Shown in pieces: positions 1 to 6,116 of a stretch of DNA of 7,080 bases. Under the pieces are notes generated by a model. It worked only from the letters and a program-made list of their open reading frames with translations, did no database searches and was not told the origin of the DNA. Where the stretch lies: NCBI GenBank assembly GCA_025964075.1, contig JAOPZQ010000040.1, positions 1 to 7,080 of the forward strand, in the 5' to 3' direction. Origin of the DNA: Solirubrobacterales bacterium. GTDB taxonomy: Bacteria > Actinomycetota > Thermoleophilia > Solirubrobacterales > Solirubrobacteraceae. The translations under genes and the position numbers were made by a program. Each line of letters starts with the position of its first letter. The stretch's first letter is position 1.

Positions 1-354
1 GCCGAGGGCGGCTACGACTTCGTCGCCGAGGCGCTGTTCGGCGGCCTCGACGTCGACGGCTTCTTCCTCGAGTACGACGACGCCCGCTCCGGCGGCTTCG
101 AGCCGCTGCGCTTCGTCCCTCCGGACAAGACGGTCGTCCTCGGCCTCGTGACCACGAAGCGCGGAGAGCTCGAGGCCAAGGACGAGCTCAAGCGGCGGAT
201 CGAGGAGGCGAGCCGCTTCGTGCCCGTCGACCAGCTGTGCCTCTCGCCCCAATGCGGCTTCTCCTCCACGGTCGAGGGCAACGCGCTCAGCTACGACGAG
301 GAGGTCGCGAAGCTGCGGCTGATCGTCGAGACCGCCGCCGAGGTCTGGGGCTAG
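1..354 (+). CDS. MetE-like cobalamin-independent methionine synthase / methyltransferase family, C-terminal part (partial)
   Basis: The frame is open from the first base and ends with TAG at 352–354, giving the last 117 residues of a larger protein. The sequence matches the end of the MetE C-terminal TIM-barrel family (UROD/MetE-like), which moves a methyl or alkyl group to a zinc-bound thiol. Visible marks are the strand FFLEYDDARSGGFEPLRF, a segment VVLGLVTTKRGELE, and near the C-terminus LCLSPQCGFSST. In this family the Cys of that last motif is the final zinc ligand. The N-terminal His/Cys/Glu zinc ligands lie outside the window. It could be a true methionine synthase, a short core-MetE protein, or an epoxyalkane:coenzyme M transferase-like paralogue; the SPQCGF wording, with no long N-terminal domain visible, does not decide it. 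The gene ends 3 bases before rsmD, so the two are probably co-transcribed. Family assignment is firm and the exact substrate is open. Confidence 0.85.
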   Translation, partial: AEGGYDFVAEALFGGLDVDGFFLEYDDARSGGFEPLRFVPPDKTVVLGLVTTKRGELEAKDELKRRIEEASRFVPVDQLCLSPQCGFSSTVEGNALSYDEEVAKLRLIVETAAEVWG

Positions 355-357
355 CGC

Positions 358-891
358 GTGCGCGTGGTCGCGGGGACCCTCGGCGGCCGCCGACTGGCCG
401 CCCCGGGCGGCGAGGCCACGAGGCCGACGAGCGACCGCGTCCGCGAGGCGCTGTTCTCGATCCTCGGGGAGATGACCGGCCTCCGCGTGCTCGACCTGTT
501 CGCCGGGTCGGGCGCCCTGGGCATCGAGGCGCTCTCGCGGGGGGCCGCCGAGGCGACGTTCGTGGACCGCGCACCGCGCGCCATCCGCGCCGTGCAGGGC
601 AACCTCGACGCGCTCGGCCTGACCGCCACCGTTCTCCGCCGGGACGCCCTCGCCGTCCTCGGGGACGCAGCCGCGCGGGACGATCAATACGATCTGGTCC
701 TCCTCGATCCTCCATACGGGCTCGCGGGGGAGCTGGGCCCGCGGCTCTCGGCGGCGCTGCCCCCGGTCCTCGCGCCGGACGCCCGGGTGGCGACCGAGAG
801 CGACCGGCGCCTGCCGCTCCCGCTCGACCTGCCGCTCGAATTCGAACGCCGCTACGGCGACACGCTGATCCGACTCCACACCGCCCCATGA
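358..891 (+). CDS. rsmD: 16S rRNA (guanine(966)-N2)-methyltransferase RsmD
   Basis: This 177-residue protein has the standard RsmD layout. The N-terminus MRVVAGTLGGRRLAAPGG is the family's basic RNA-contacting start, followed by TRPTSDRVREALFSIL (21–36). The SAM-binding motif I is LDLFAGSGALGIEALSRGA (45–63), an acidic strand-end Asp lies at 70 (FVD), and the catalytic motif DPPY is at 117–120, as in N-methyltransferases acting on guanine or adenine. The enzyme methylates G966 of 16S rRNA in the small subunit using S-adenosylmethionine. The GTG start at 358 is chosen because the conserved N-terminus begins exactly there, 3 bases after the previous stop. Its stop overlaps the coaD start as ATGA, indicating translational coupling. 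The rsmD–coaD pairing is widely conserved in bacteria. Length is normal for the family and no key residue is missing. Confidence 0.95.
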   Translation: MRVVAGTLGGRRLAAPGGEATRPTSDRVREALFSILGEMTGLRVLDLFAGSGALGIEALSRGAAEATFVDRAPRAIRAVQGNLDALGLTATVLRRDALAVLGDAAARDDQYDLVLLDPPYGLAGELGPRLSAALPPVLAPDARVATESDRRLPLPLDLPLEFERRYGDTLIRLHTAP

Positions 892-1385
892 CTCCCGACA
901 ACCGCATCGCGATCTGCCCCGGGACTTACGACCCGGTCACGTACGGGCACCTCGACGTCATCACCCGCGCCGCGAAGATGTTCGAGCAGCTCGTGGTGGC
1001 GGTCGTCAACGTGCCCGTCCGCAAGGGCAGCACGCTGTTCTCGACCGAGGAGCGGGTGGGGTTCCTGCGCGACGTTTCCGCCGACATCGACAACGTCCAG
1101 GTCGAGGCGTTCGACACGCTCGTCGTCGACTTCGCGCGCAAGCGCGGGGCTCTCGCGATCATCAAGGGACTGCGGTCGATCACCGACTTCGGATACGAGT
1201 TCGAGATGAACCAGTTGAACCGCCGGCAGGACCCCGAGCTGGAGTCGGTCTACCTTATGGCGTCGCCGGAGTACAGTTTCCTCAGCTCCAGCGGCGTCAA
1301 GGAGCTGGCCACCTTCGGGGCCGACATCTCCGACCTCGTCCCCGAAGCCGTGGCGCGCCGCTTGCAGGAACGCCTCTCTCGCTGA
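888..1385 (+). CDS. coaD: Pantetheine-phosphate adenylyltransferase (PPAT) CoaD
   Basis: The 165-residue product carries all hallmarks of CoaD, which transfers AMP from ATP to 4'-phosphopantetheine to make dephospho-CoA, the fourth step of coenzyme A synthesis in the cytosol. The nucleotidyltransferase signature GTYDPVTYGHLD spans 12–23, with the (T/H)xGH motif at 18–21 (TYGH, where TNGH is more usual). Further conserved blocks are IIKGLRSITDFGYEFEMNQLN (91–111) and the C-terminal SPEYSFLSSSGVKELA (126–141). The ATG at 888 overlaps the rsmD stop by four bases. There is no Shine-Dalgarno sequence ahead of it, which fits translation by reinitiation after RsmD. A long open frame extends far upstream of 888, but that part has no CoaD homology and overlaps rsmD out of frame. 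Length is close to the family norm of about 160 residues. Confidence 0.97.
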   Translation: MTPDNRIAICPGTYDPVTYGHLDVITRAAKMFEQLVVAVVNVPVRKGSTLFSTEERVGFLRDVSADIDNVQVEAFDTLVVDFARKRGALAIIKGLRSITDFGYEFEMNQLNRRQDPELESVYLMASPEYSFLSSSGVKELATFGADISDLVPEAVARRLQERLSR

Positions 1386-1403
1386 CGAAATTCAGGTACC
1401 GCT

Positions 1404-1868
1404 ATGGATGTCCTTGTCCTGATCGACAAACTCGACGACCTCGTGCACAACGCGAAGGGCGTCCCCATGACCGACCAGGTCCGGGTCGACAAGGAGGAGA
1501 TCTACGACATCCTCGACCAGATGCGCGCCACGATCCCCGAGGAGATCAAGCAGGCCCGGTGGATCGTCAAGGAGCGCCAGGAGATGCTGGCCGAGGCCAA
1601 GCGCGAGGCCGAGCGGATCGTCAAGGAAGCGCGCGAGAAGCAGACGCAGCTGATCTCCGCCGAGGAGGTCACCAAGCAGGCGGAGCGCGCGGCCGAGGAC
1701 ATCATCGAGGACGCCCGGGCGCGGGAGCGGGAGATCCGCCTCGGCGCGGAGGACTACGCCGACGAGATCCTCAACACGCTCGAGGTCAACCTCTCGAAGT
1801 TCATCGCCGCGGTGCGTCGAGGCCGCGAGCGGCTGCAGGGCAAGGAAGAGCCGGCCGAAGTGGGCTGA
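1404..1868 (+). CDS. SepIVA/DivIVA-like coiled-coil protein
   Basis: This is a 154-residue, highly charged protein with no signal peptide or membrane segment. The first 45 residues (MDVLVLIDKLDDLVHNAKGV onwards, with VRVDKEEIYDILDQMRATIP at 26–45) form the conserved head seen in the actinobacterial SepIVA/DivIVA-like family encoded next to coaD. Residues about 46–115 are a long heptad-rich helix full of Glu, Lys, Arg and Ala (AEAKREAERIVKEAREKQ), clearly coiled coil. SepIVA in mycobacteria is linked to division and cell-envelope growth, so a scaffold role at the membrane or septum is a reasonable inference. The protein is much shorter than mycobacterial SepIVA (about 245 residues) and lacks its long C-terminal extension. 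Databases often label such proteins 'ATPase' or 'ATP synthase subunit b-like' because of the helix, but no ATP-binding motif is visible. A weak AGGT precedes ATG 1404 by six bases, and coaD ends 18 bases upstream. Confidence 0.8.
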   Translation: MDVLVLIDKLDDLVHNAKGVPMTDQVRVDKEEIYDILDQMRATIPEEIKQARWIVKERQEMLAEAKREAERIVKEAREKQTQLISAEEVTKQAERAAEDIIEDARAREREIRLGAEDYADEILNTLEVNLSKFIAAVRRGRERLQGKEEPAEVG

Positions 1869-1872
1869 TGCC

Positions 1873-2373
1873 GTGTCGGTGATCGAGGTCCTCGACACCG
1901 ACATCACGGCTCTGGCGGTCGACGCGATCGCCAACGCGGCGAACACGCAGCTCCAGCACGGCGGCGGCGTGGCGGGCGCGATCCGCCGCGCCGGCGGCCC
2001 GGCCGTCGTCGAGGAGAGCCGCGCGAAGGCGCCGATCGGCCTCGGCGAGGCGGTCGAGACGACGGCGGGCGACATGCCGGCGCGCTGGGTCATCCACGCG
2101 GCGACGATGGAGCTCGGCGGCCCCACCTCGGCGGACGTCATCCGCCGGGCGACGGCGAGCACCCTGCGTCGCGCCGAGGAGCTCTCCGCCCGTTCGCTCG
2201 CCCTCGTCGCGTTCGGCACGGGAGTCGGCGGCTTCCCGCTCGAGGACGCGGCGCGGATCGAGGTCGAGGAGGTTCGCCGTCACCTCGACGCCGGCTCGGG
2301 GATCGAGCGCGTCGTCTTCGCCGTCCACGGCGAGGCGGCACGCGCGGCGTTCGCGGCCGCGCTCGCTCAGTAG
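1873..2373 (+). CDS. Macro domain protein, AF1521-type (probable ADP-ribose / O-acetyl-ADP-ribose hydrolase or reader)
   Basis: The whole 166-residue product is one macro domain. Asp10 follows strand 1 (VLDTD) and is the expected adenine contact. Loop 1 reads AIANAANTQLQHGGGVAGAI (18–37), with the NAAN and HGGGVAGAI signatures, and loop 2 reads AFGTGVGGFPLEDAARI (113–129), contacting the phosphates. This arrangement is that of AF1521/MacroD-like proteins that bind ADP-ribose and often remove it from acidic residues or deacetylate O-acetyl-ADP-ribose. Enzyme activity is inferred from the family. GTG at 1873 is the only start that keeps strand 1, four bases after the previous stop, so it probably shares the coaD transcript. 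Its last 7 bases overlap the end of the convergent acetyltransferase gene. No ADP-ribosyltransferase or sirtuin gene is visible nearby, so the source of its substrate is unknown. Confidence 0.9.
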   Translation: MSVIEVLDTDITALAVDAIANAANTQLQHGGGVAGAIRRAGGPAVVEESRAKAPIGLGEAVETTAGDMPARWVIHAATMELGGPTSADVIRRATASTLRRAEELSARSLALVAFGTGVGGFPLEDAARIEVEEVRRHLDAGSGIERVVFAVHGEAARAAFAAALAQ

Positions 2374-3248
2374 ACGATCGAGGGCAGCCAGGCGCCGGCC
2401 GGCTCGTTGTAGAGCCCGATCGTCATCAGCGTCGATTGCTGGACGATCCTCAGCCCGTGCCCCAGGCACCAGCCGAGCAGCTCCGCGTTGCGCGACGGCA
2501 CGAGGATCCCGAGGCCCATGAACGACTCCGCCGAGCTCAGCAGCGCGATCAGGTCCTCGTTCGTCTCCGCGACCGCGTGCCAGCCGTAGCCGAACCCCGT
2601 CGCGTAGCCGGCGACGCGCTCCGGGCGCGCGACGACGCGCGCGGTCCCGGCCGCGACGGCGGCGCGCACCTCGTCCGTCCGGTCGTGGCCGTGGACACGC
2701 GCGCACAGCTCGGCGCAGGCGGCCACATCGTCCTCGCGCGCCGGCCGCACGCCGAGGCCGGGGAGGCTCAGCGACGGCGGCGTGCCCTGGAGCACGGAGA
2801 GCGGCTCGCGGACGACGAAGCCGAGCTTCGTGTAGAGCGCCAGCGAGCGGTAGTGGTAAGCCGTCTGCACGAGCCGGACGCCCGCGACGCCGCGCTCCCG
2901 CTCGCGGTGCCGCAGAGCCTCCATCAGCGCCCGTCCGACGCCGTCGTCCTGCACCGCCGGATCGACCGTCACCGGGCCGATTCCCGCGATCGCCGAGCGC
3001 TCGTCGACGAAGGCGCTCCCGAGCACCTCGCCGTCGCGCTCGGCGACGACGCCGGCGATGCCGTCGTTCGCGAGCATCGCGCCGACGTGGAACCGCGTGA
3101 AGTCCGGCGAGCCCGGCTCGATCGGGAAGCCGTGCCGGGTGGCGAGCGACTCGAACGCCTCGTAGAAGATGCGGGCACAGCTCTCGGCGTCCTCATGGGT
3201 AGCGGGGCGCACGACCAGCCGGCTCGTACGCGCGTCGATCGTCTGCAT
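2367..3248 (-). CDS. Tandem GNAT-family N-acetyltransferase
   Basis: The 293-residue product holds two GNAT folds. The first (about 10–150) is complete: LVVRPATHEDAESCARIFYE at its start, the strand GIGPVTVDPAVQ (89–100), and the acetyl-CoA pyrophosphate loop QDDGVGRAL (100–108, the Q/RxxGxG/A motif), ending in the typical ALYTKLGF (137–144). The second (about 165–285) restarts with GVRPAREDDVAACAELCARV but has no Q/RxxGxG loop. It ends in LGWCLGHGLRIVQQSTLMTIG, similar to the C-terminal Acetyltransf_18-type domain found after GNAT domains in YitH-like proteins, and probably binds or shapes the substrate. The substrate is not predictable. ATG at 3248 is chosen because a strong GGAGAGGA ribosome binding site lies 5 bases ahead of it; the same frame stays open further upstream but that part resembles nothing. 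The gene is divergent from a LuxR-type regulator, which may control it, and converges on the macro domain gene. Confidence 0.88.
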   Translation of the reverse strand: MQTIDARTSRLVVRPATHEDAESCARIFYEAFESLATRHGFPIEPGSPDFTRFHVGAMLANDGIAGVVAERDGEVLGSAFVDERSAIAGIGPVTVDPAVQDDGVGRALMEALRHRERERGVAGVRLVQTAYHYRSLALYTKLGFVVREPLSVLQGTPPSLSLPGLGVRPAREDDVAACAELCARVHGHDRTDEVRAAVAAGTARVVARPERVAGYATGFGYGWHAVAETNEDLIALLSSAESFMGLGILVPSRNAELLGWCLGHGLRIVQQSTLMTIGLYNEPAGAWLPSIVY

Positions 3249-3253
3249 GATCG

Positions 3254-3261
3254 TCCTCTCC
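3254..3261 (-). promoter_or_regulatory. Shine-Dalgarno site of the GNAT acetyltransferase
   Basis: On the minus strand this reads GGAGAGGA, five bases ahead of ATG 3248. It is the clearest ribosome binding site in the window and fixes the start inside a longer open frame. Confidence 0.75.
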
Positions 3262-3262
3262 G

Positions 3263-3324
3263 ATTGGTGGGCAGGACCCCATGTTCGGCCATCGCGCGCG
3301 GCTTGCACATGCCCAATTGATGGG
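3263..3324. repeat. Direct repeat ATTGRTGGG in the divergent intergenic region, possible operator half-sites
   Basis: ATTGGTGGG at 3263–3271 and ATTGATGGG at 3316–3324 match in 8 of 9 bases and start 53 bases apart, close to five DNA turns. The region is AT-richer than its surroundings, and the second copy lies in the spacer of the candidate promoter of the LuxR-type gene and contains part of a CAATTG palindrome (3314–3319). Two copies on one face of the helix between a regulator and its divergent neighbour would suit autoregulation or control of the acetyltransferase, but two 9-mers can arise by chance and the operator role is conjecture. Confidence 0.3.
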
Positions 3325-3332
3325 GGTAGCGT
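3303..3332 (+). promoter_or_regulatory. Candidate sigma-A promoter, leaderless, for the LuxR-type regulator
   Basis: A -35-like TTGCAC (3303–3308) is followed after 18 bases by TAGCGT (3327–3332), which fits the actinobacterial -10 consensus TAnnnT. The ATG of the regulator begins 7 bases after the -10, so the transcript would start at or next to the start codon, as in leaderless actinobacterial mRNAs. This agrees with the lack of a well-spaced Shine-Dalgarno sequence ahead of ATG 3340. Read by eye only. Confidence 0.45.
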
Positions 3333-3339
3333 GGCGGGG

Positions 3340-4509
3340 ATGAGTCCGGCGAGCGGGACATGGGCGCCCGAGCGCCTCCTCGGGGACCTCGAGCGCCTCG
3401 CGCTTCGCGCCCCCTCGCGCGTGGAGTTCTTCGACGAGGCGGCGGAGCGGCTGAAGCGGACGGTCGCCTTCGACGGCGCCTGCTGGCACACGCTCGACCC
3501 GGGCTCGGACCTGATCACCCAGCACCGCCTGCAGGACCTGCCCGACCGGTTCCCGATCCTCGCCGACAACGAGTACGGCGTCGAGGACGTGAACAAGTTC
3601 GGCGAGCTGGCGCGCGCGGAGCGCAAAGCGGCGACGCTCAGCGCGGCGACCGGCGGCCATCCCGAACGCAGCGCCCGCTTTCGCGACCTCCTGACGCCCG
3701 CGGGCCTGGGTTCGGAGCTGCGCAGCGCGTTCGTCGCCGACGGCGCCACGTGGGGTGCGCTGATCCTCGTCCGCCGGGCGGGGCGCCCCGAGTTCGAGGA
3801 GGAAGACGTCGAGCTGCTCGCCGCCGCGTCGGGCCTCTTCGCCTGCGCCGTCCGTCGCGGGCTGGTCGCCGAGGCGTGCGACGTCGCCGTGCCGGCCGCC
3901 GACGCGCCCGGCGTGATCGAGCTCGACGCCGGGGGCGACCTGATCCGCGCCTCCTCGTCGGCCGAGCCGCTGCTCGAGGAGCTGTCGGGAGGCTCGGTCC
4001 AGGCGGGCCTGCGCTCGCCCTCGATTCACGCCCTCGCCCGGGCCACGAGGGCGGCCATCGCCGTCGCCGGCGCCTCGGGCTTGCCGGCGCTGCCGACCGC
4101 GACGGTGAAGACGCCGGCCGGCACGTGGCTCGTCCTCCACGGCGGGATCGTCGGCGCGCCGCCCTCGGGCGAGGTCGCGGTGTTCATCCAGCGCGCGCAC
4201 CCGACCGTGGTCGCCCCCCTCCTGCTCAAGGCGTTCGGCCTCACGCCCCGCGAGCAGGAGGTGACCCAGCTGATGCTGCGGGGCGCGACGACGGCTCAGG
4301 CCGGTCAGCGCCTGGAGATCTCGCCCCACACAATCAACGGCCATCTGAAGTCGATCTTCGAGAAGACCGGCGCGCGCACCCGCGGCGAGCTGTCGGCGAC
4401 GCTGTTCTTCGGCGAGCACCTGCCCCGGATCCAGGAGCGGGTGCCGGTGGGCGACGACGCGTCGTTCGTGGACGCGCCGCGGCCGCGCGGCGGCGAAGCG
4501 GCGGCGTAG
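3340..4509 (+). CDS. GAF/PAS-like LuxR-family transcriptional regulator
   Basis: The 389-residue protein ends in a LuxR/FixJ-type DNA-binding domain at about 300–352: LTPREQEVTQLMLRGATTAQ followed by ISPHTINGHLKSIFEKTGARTRGEL, with the usual LTPRE start, the recognition helix around PHTINGHLKSIF and the closing RGEL. Residues about 25–175 look like a GAF sensor domain (FDGACWHTLDP, SAFVADGATWGALILVRR, FEEEDVELLAAASGLFACAV). Residues about 190–285 look like a PAS-like fold (GVIELDAGGDLIRASSSAEP, later TWLVLHGG). There is no receiver domain or P-loop, so it senses a ligand or partner rather than a phosphate relay. The ligand is unknown. ATG 3340 is preferred because it fits a leaderless promoter; GTG 3331 in the same frame, behind GGGGGT, would add three residues. 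It is divergent from the GNAT gene and 5 bases ahead of acylphosphatase, both plausible targets. The last 25 residues are a disordered tail. Confidence 0.88.
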   Translation: MSPASGTWAPERLLGDLERLALRAPSRVEFFDEAAERLKRTVAFDGACWHTLDPGSDLITQHRLQDLPDRFPILADNEYGVEDVNKFGELARAERKAATLSAATGGHPERSARFRDLLTPAGLGSELRSAFVADGATWGALILVRRAGRPEFEEEDVELLAAASGLFACAVRRGLVAEACDVAVPAADAPGVIELDAGGDLIRASSSAEPLLEELSGGSVQAGLRSPSIHALARATRAAIAVAGASGLPALPTATVKTPAGTWLVLHGGIVGAPPSGEVAVFIQRAHPTVVAPLLLKAFGLTPREQEVTQLMLRGATTAQAGQRLEISPHTINGHLKSIFEKTGARTRGELSATLFFGEHLPRIQERVPVGDDASFVDAPRPRGGEAAA

Positions 4510-4514
4510 CTGGC

Positions 4515-4790
4515 GTGAGCACGGTCGTCGCCCGTCACGTCACCATCAGCGGTCGCGTCCAGGGCGTCTTCTTCCGCGACTCGCTGCGTCGTCAGGCCCA
4601 GGCGCGAGGAGTCGCGGGCTGGGCCCGCAACACCGCGGACGGCACGGTCGAAGCGATGCTCGAGGGCGAGCCCGCCGACGTCGAGCGGGTCATCGACTGG
4701 TGTCGCTCCGGCCCCTCGCGCGCTGAGGTCGACGAGGTCCGCGTCCGCGAGCGCGCGCCCGAGGGCCTGAACGGGTTCGAGATCCGCTAG
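4515..4790 (+). CDS. acyP: Acylphosphatase
   Basis: This small enzyme of 91 residues hydrolyses acylphosphates such as acetyl phosphate or 1,3-bisphosphoglycerate in the cytosol. The phosphate-binding loop GRVQGVFFR lies at 13–21 with catalytic Arg21, and the water-orienting Asn39 is in GWARNTADGTVEA (35–47). The C-terminal half has the conserved GPSRAEVDEV and ends in NGFEIR, matching family length and order. GTG at 4515 is the first start codon after the upstream stop and places the conserved strand HVTISGRVQG at residues 8–17. No good Shine-Dalgarno sequence is visible; the gene begins 5 bases after the regulator ends, so translation is probably coupled. Its frame is also open far upstream, over the regulator gene, but that is a high-GC artefact. 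The stop TAG shares the palindrome CTAG with the stop of the convergent gene. Confidence 0.94.
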   Translation: MSTVVARHVTISGRVQGVFFRDSLRRQAQARGVAGWARNTADGTVEAMLEGEPADVERVIDWCRSGPSRAEVDEVRVRERAPEGLNGFEIR

Positions 4791-6082
4791 AACAGCTGCG
4801 GGCGCGTGCCGACGAGCAGCTTGTCGATCTCCTCGAGCTGCGCGCGCACCCGGTCGGCCATCGACTCGAGCCCCTCGCGGGCCGCGTCGATTCCGCTCTT
4901 CGCGCCCGAGAGCTTCTGCTTGATGGCCTGGACCTCGCGCAGCGACGCCAGGGCGCGCTCGACGGCCTCGGCGACCGCCCCGGCGTCGACGCCGTCGGCC
5001 TCGCCGCCCGCCATGAGGATGCGGGCGCGGGCCAGCGCGTAGGCGACCTCGAGCGCGATCCGCGAGCCCTCGTCGGGGTCGAAGACGACGAACAGCTTGT
5101 CGCCCTGGACCTCCCGCAGCGAGTGCGTCTTCGCCGGCAGCTCCTCCTCCGTGGGGACGACGAGCACGGCGTAGTCGGCACTGCGCGTAGTGCGGGCGGC
5201 GTCGAGCTGGCGCAGGGCCTCGGGGCGGCTGAGGCGACGGTCCTTCGCCTCGAAGACGATGCGGCCGCGCGCCGGGCCGCGGCAGCCGTCGATGTCGACG
5301 ACGACGTCGCCGACCTTGCCGGCGCCGCCCGTGCGGTCGCCGACCGCGTCGGCGTCGTCGCCCTGGGCGAGGGCGATCGCGTCGATGGCGTCGAACACCG
5401 CCTCCTCGTAGGAGCGGCCCTTGGCCGTGCCGCGCTCGCGCTCGACGCCGACCTCGAGCTGCTTCTGCTTCTCGTCGCGCAGCCCCTGGAGCTCCAGCTT
5501 CACTGCCTCGAGCTGGGCGTACATGGCGCGCAGGTTCCGCTCCTGCCCCTCGCGCGCCTCCTTGAGGGAGAGGACGGCGGCCTGCTTGAAGTCGGCGAGC
5601 GGGTTGGACCCGTCGGCCGCCGAGAACTGGCGCAGGAGGTCCTCGCGACCCTTGCGCATCACCTCGTCGACGAGGGCCTTGACCCGGTGCTGCACGGCGG
5701 CCGAGCTGCCGTCGGAGAAGTGGCGCTCGAGCGCCTTCGTCAGATGGCCCGACTCGGGGGAGAAGACCTCGTCCACCTTGCTGCCGAAGTGCTCGGCCAC
5801 GGCCCGCGCGCGCTCGGTGAAGCGGGCATCGAGCTGCAGCGCCGCCCGCTCGAACTCCGCCTTGACGAAGTCGGCCTGCGCGCCGACCTGCTCGCGGTCG
5901 AGCACGCGGGCGCCGATCTCGACCGCGTCGGTCACGAGGCGCGCCGGGTCGTCACCGGCCTGCTCGCGCAGGCGGGCGAGGCGGACGGCGACGGGATCGT
6001 CGATCGCCAGGCCGTCGACGATGAGCCGGTCGCCCTGCGTGCGGACCTGGGGACGGCGGAGGGGTGTCGCGGCGGCTTCCAT
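4787..6082 (-). CDS. Coiled-coil protein with a PD-(D/E)XK nuclease-like domain, function unknown
   Basis: The 431-residue protein is not one I recognise by name. Residues about 50–215 are mostly charged helix, with a strong coiled coil at 175–215 (SLKEAREGQERNLRAMYAQL onwards). Residues about 221–345 look like a PD-(D/E)XK fold: GRSYEEAVFDAIDAI (222–236, helix with Glu), VGDVVVDID (257–265, Asp259), RIVFEAKDRR (274–283, the E-x-K pair Glu278/Lys280), Gln292 in the next helix, then the core strand DYAVLVV (303–309). The order resembles DUF2130/RmuC-like coiled-coil nucleases, an inference from motif order. A second helical region (368–425) closes the protein. There is no signal peptide. ATG 6082 is chosen because upstream sequence in frame overlaps the phosphatase and resembles nothing; a TAACGT -10-like box (6098–6093) stands 10 bases before it. 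The phosphatase stop is 34 bases upstream on the same strand. DNA cleavage is unproven; it could be a structural or DNA-end-binding protein. Confidence 0.8.
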   Translation of the reverse strand: MEAAATPLRRPQVRTQGDRLIVDGLAIDDPVAVRLARLREQAGDDPARLVTDAVEIGARVLDREQVGAQADFVKAEFERAALQLDARFTERARAVAEHFGSKVDEVFSPESGHLTKALERHFSDGSSAAVQHRVKALVDEVMRKGREDLLRQFSAADGSNPLADFKQAAVLSLKEAREGQERNLRAMYAQLEAVKLELQGLRDEKQKQLEVGVERERGTAKGRSYEEAVFDAIDAIALAQGDDADAVGDRTGGAGKVGDVVVDIDGCRGPARGRIVFEAKDRRLSRPEALRQLDAARTTRSADYAVLVVPTEEELPAKTHSLREVQGDKLFVVFDPDEGSRIALEVAYALARARILMAGGEADGVDAGAVAEAVERALASLREVQAIKQKLSGAKSGIDAAREGLESMADRVRAQLEEIDKLLVGTRPQLF

Positions 6083-6116
6083 CGGTCTATTGACGTTAGG
6101 TCGCCCCCCGGACGGA

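Noticed and set aside
237..887. Long open frame upstream of coaD, in frame with it
   Set aside because: It overlaps rsmD out of frame and its translation is Arg/Pro/Gly-rich without motifs, a typical shadow of high-GC coding sequence. CoaD homology begins at 888.
1404..1868. Reading the coiled-coil protein as ATP synthase subunit b
   Set aside because: There is no N-terminal membrane segment and no other ATP synthase gene; the conserved head and place next to coaD fit the SepIVA/DivIVA-like family.
2436..3320. Plus-strand 294-residue open frame
   Set aside because: It lies antisense to the GNAT gene, which has clear motifs and a ribosome binding site; the translation is Arg/Ala/Asp/His-rich with no recognisable motif.
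3249..3749. N-terminal extension of the GNAT frame up to 3749
   Set aside because: The extension is antisense to the regulator gene, is Ser/Arg/Ala-rich, and has no homology; the strong ribosome binding site marks ATG 3248.
3193..4419. Minus-strand 408-residue open frame
   Set aside because: It is antisense to the LuxR-type regulator and shows only low-complexity Arg/Gly/Ala sequence.
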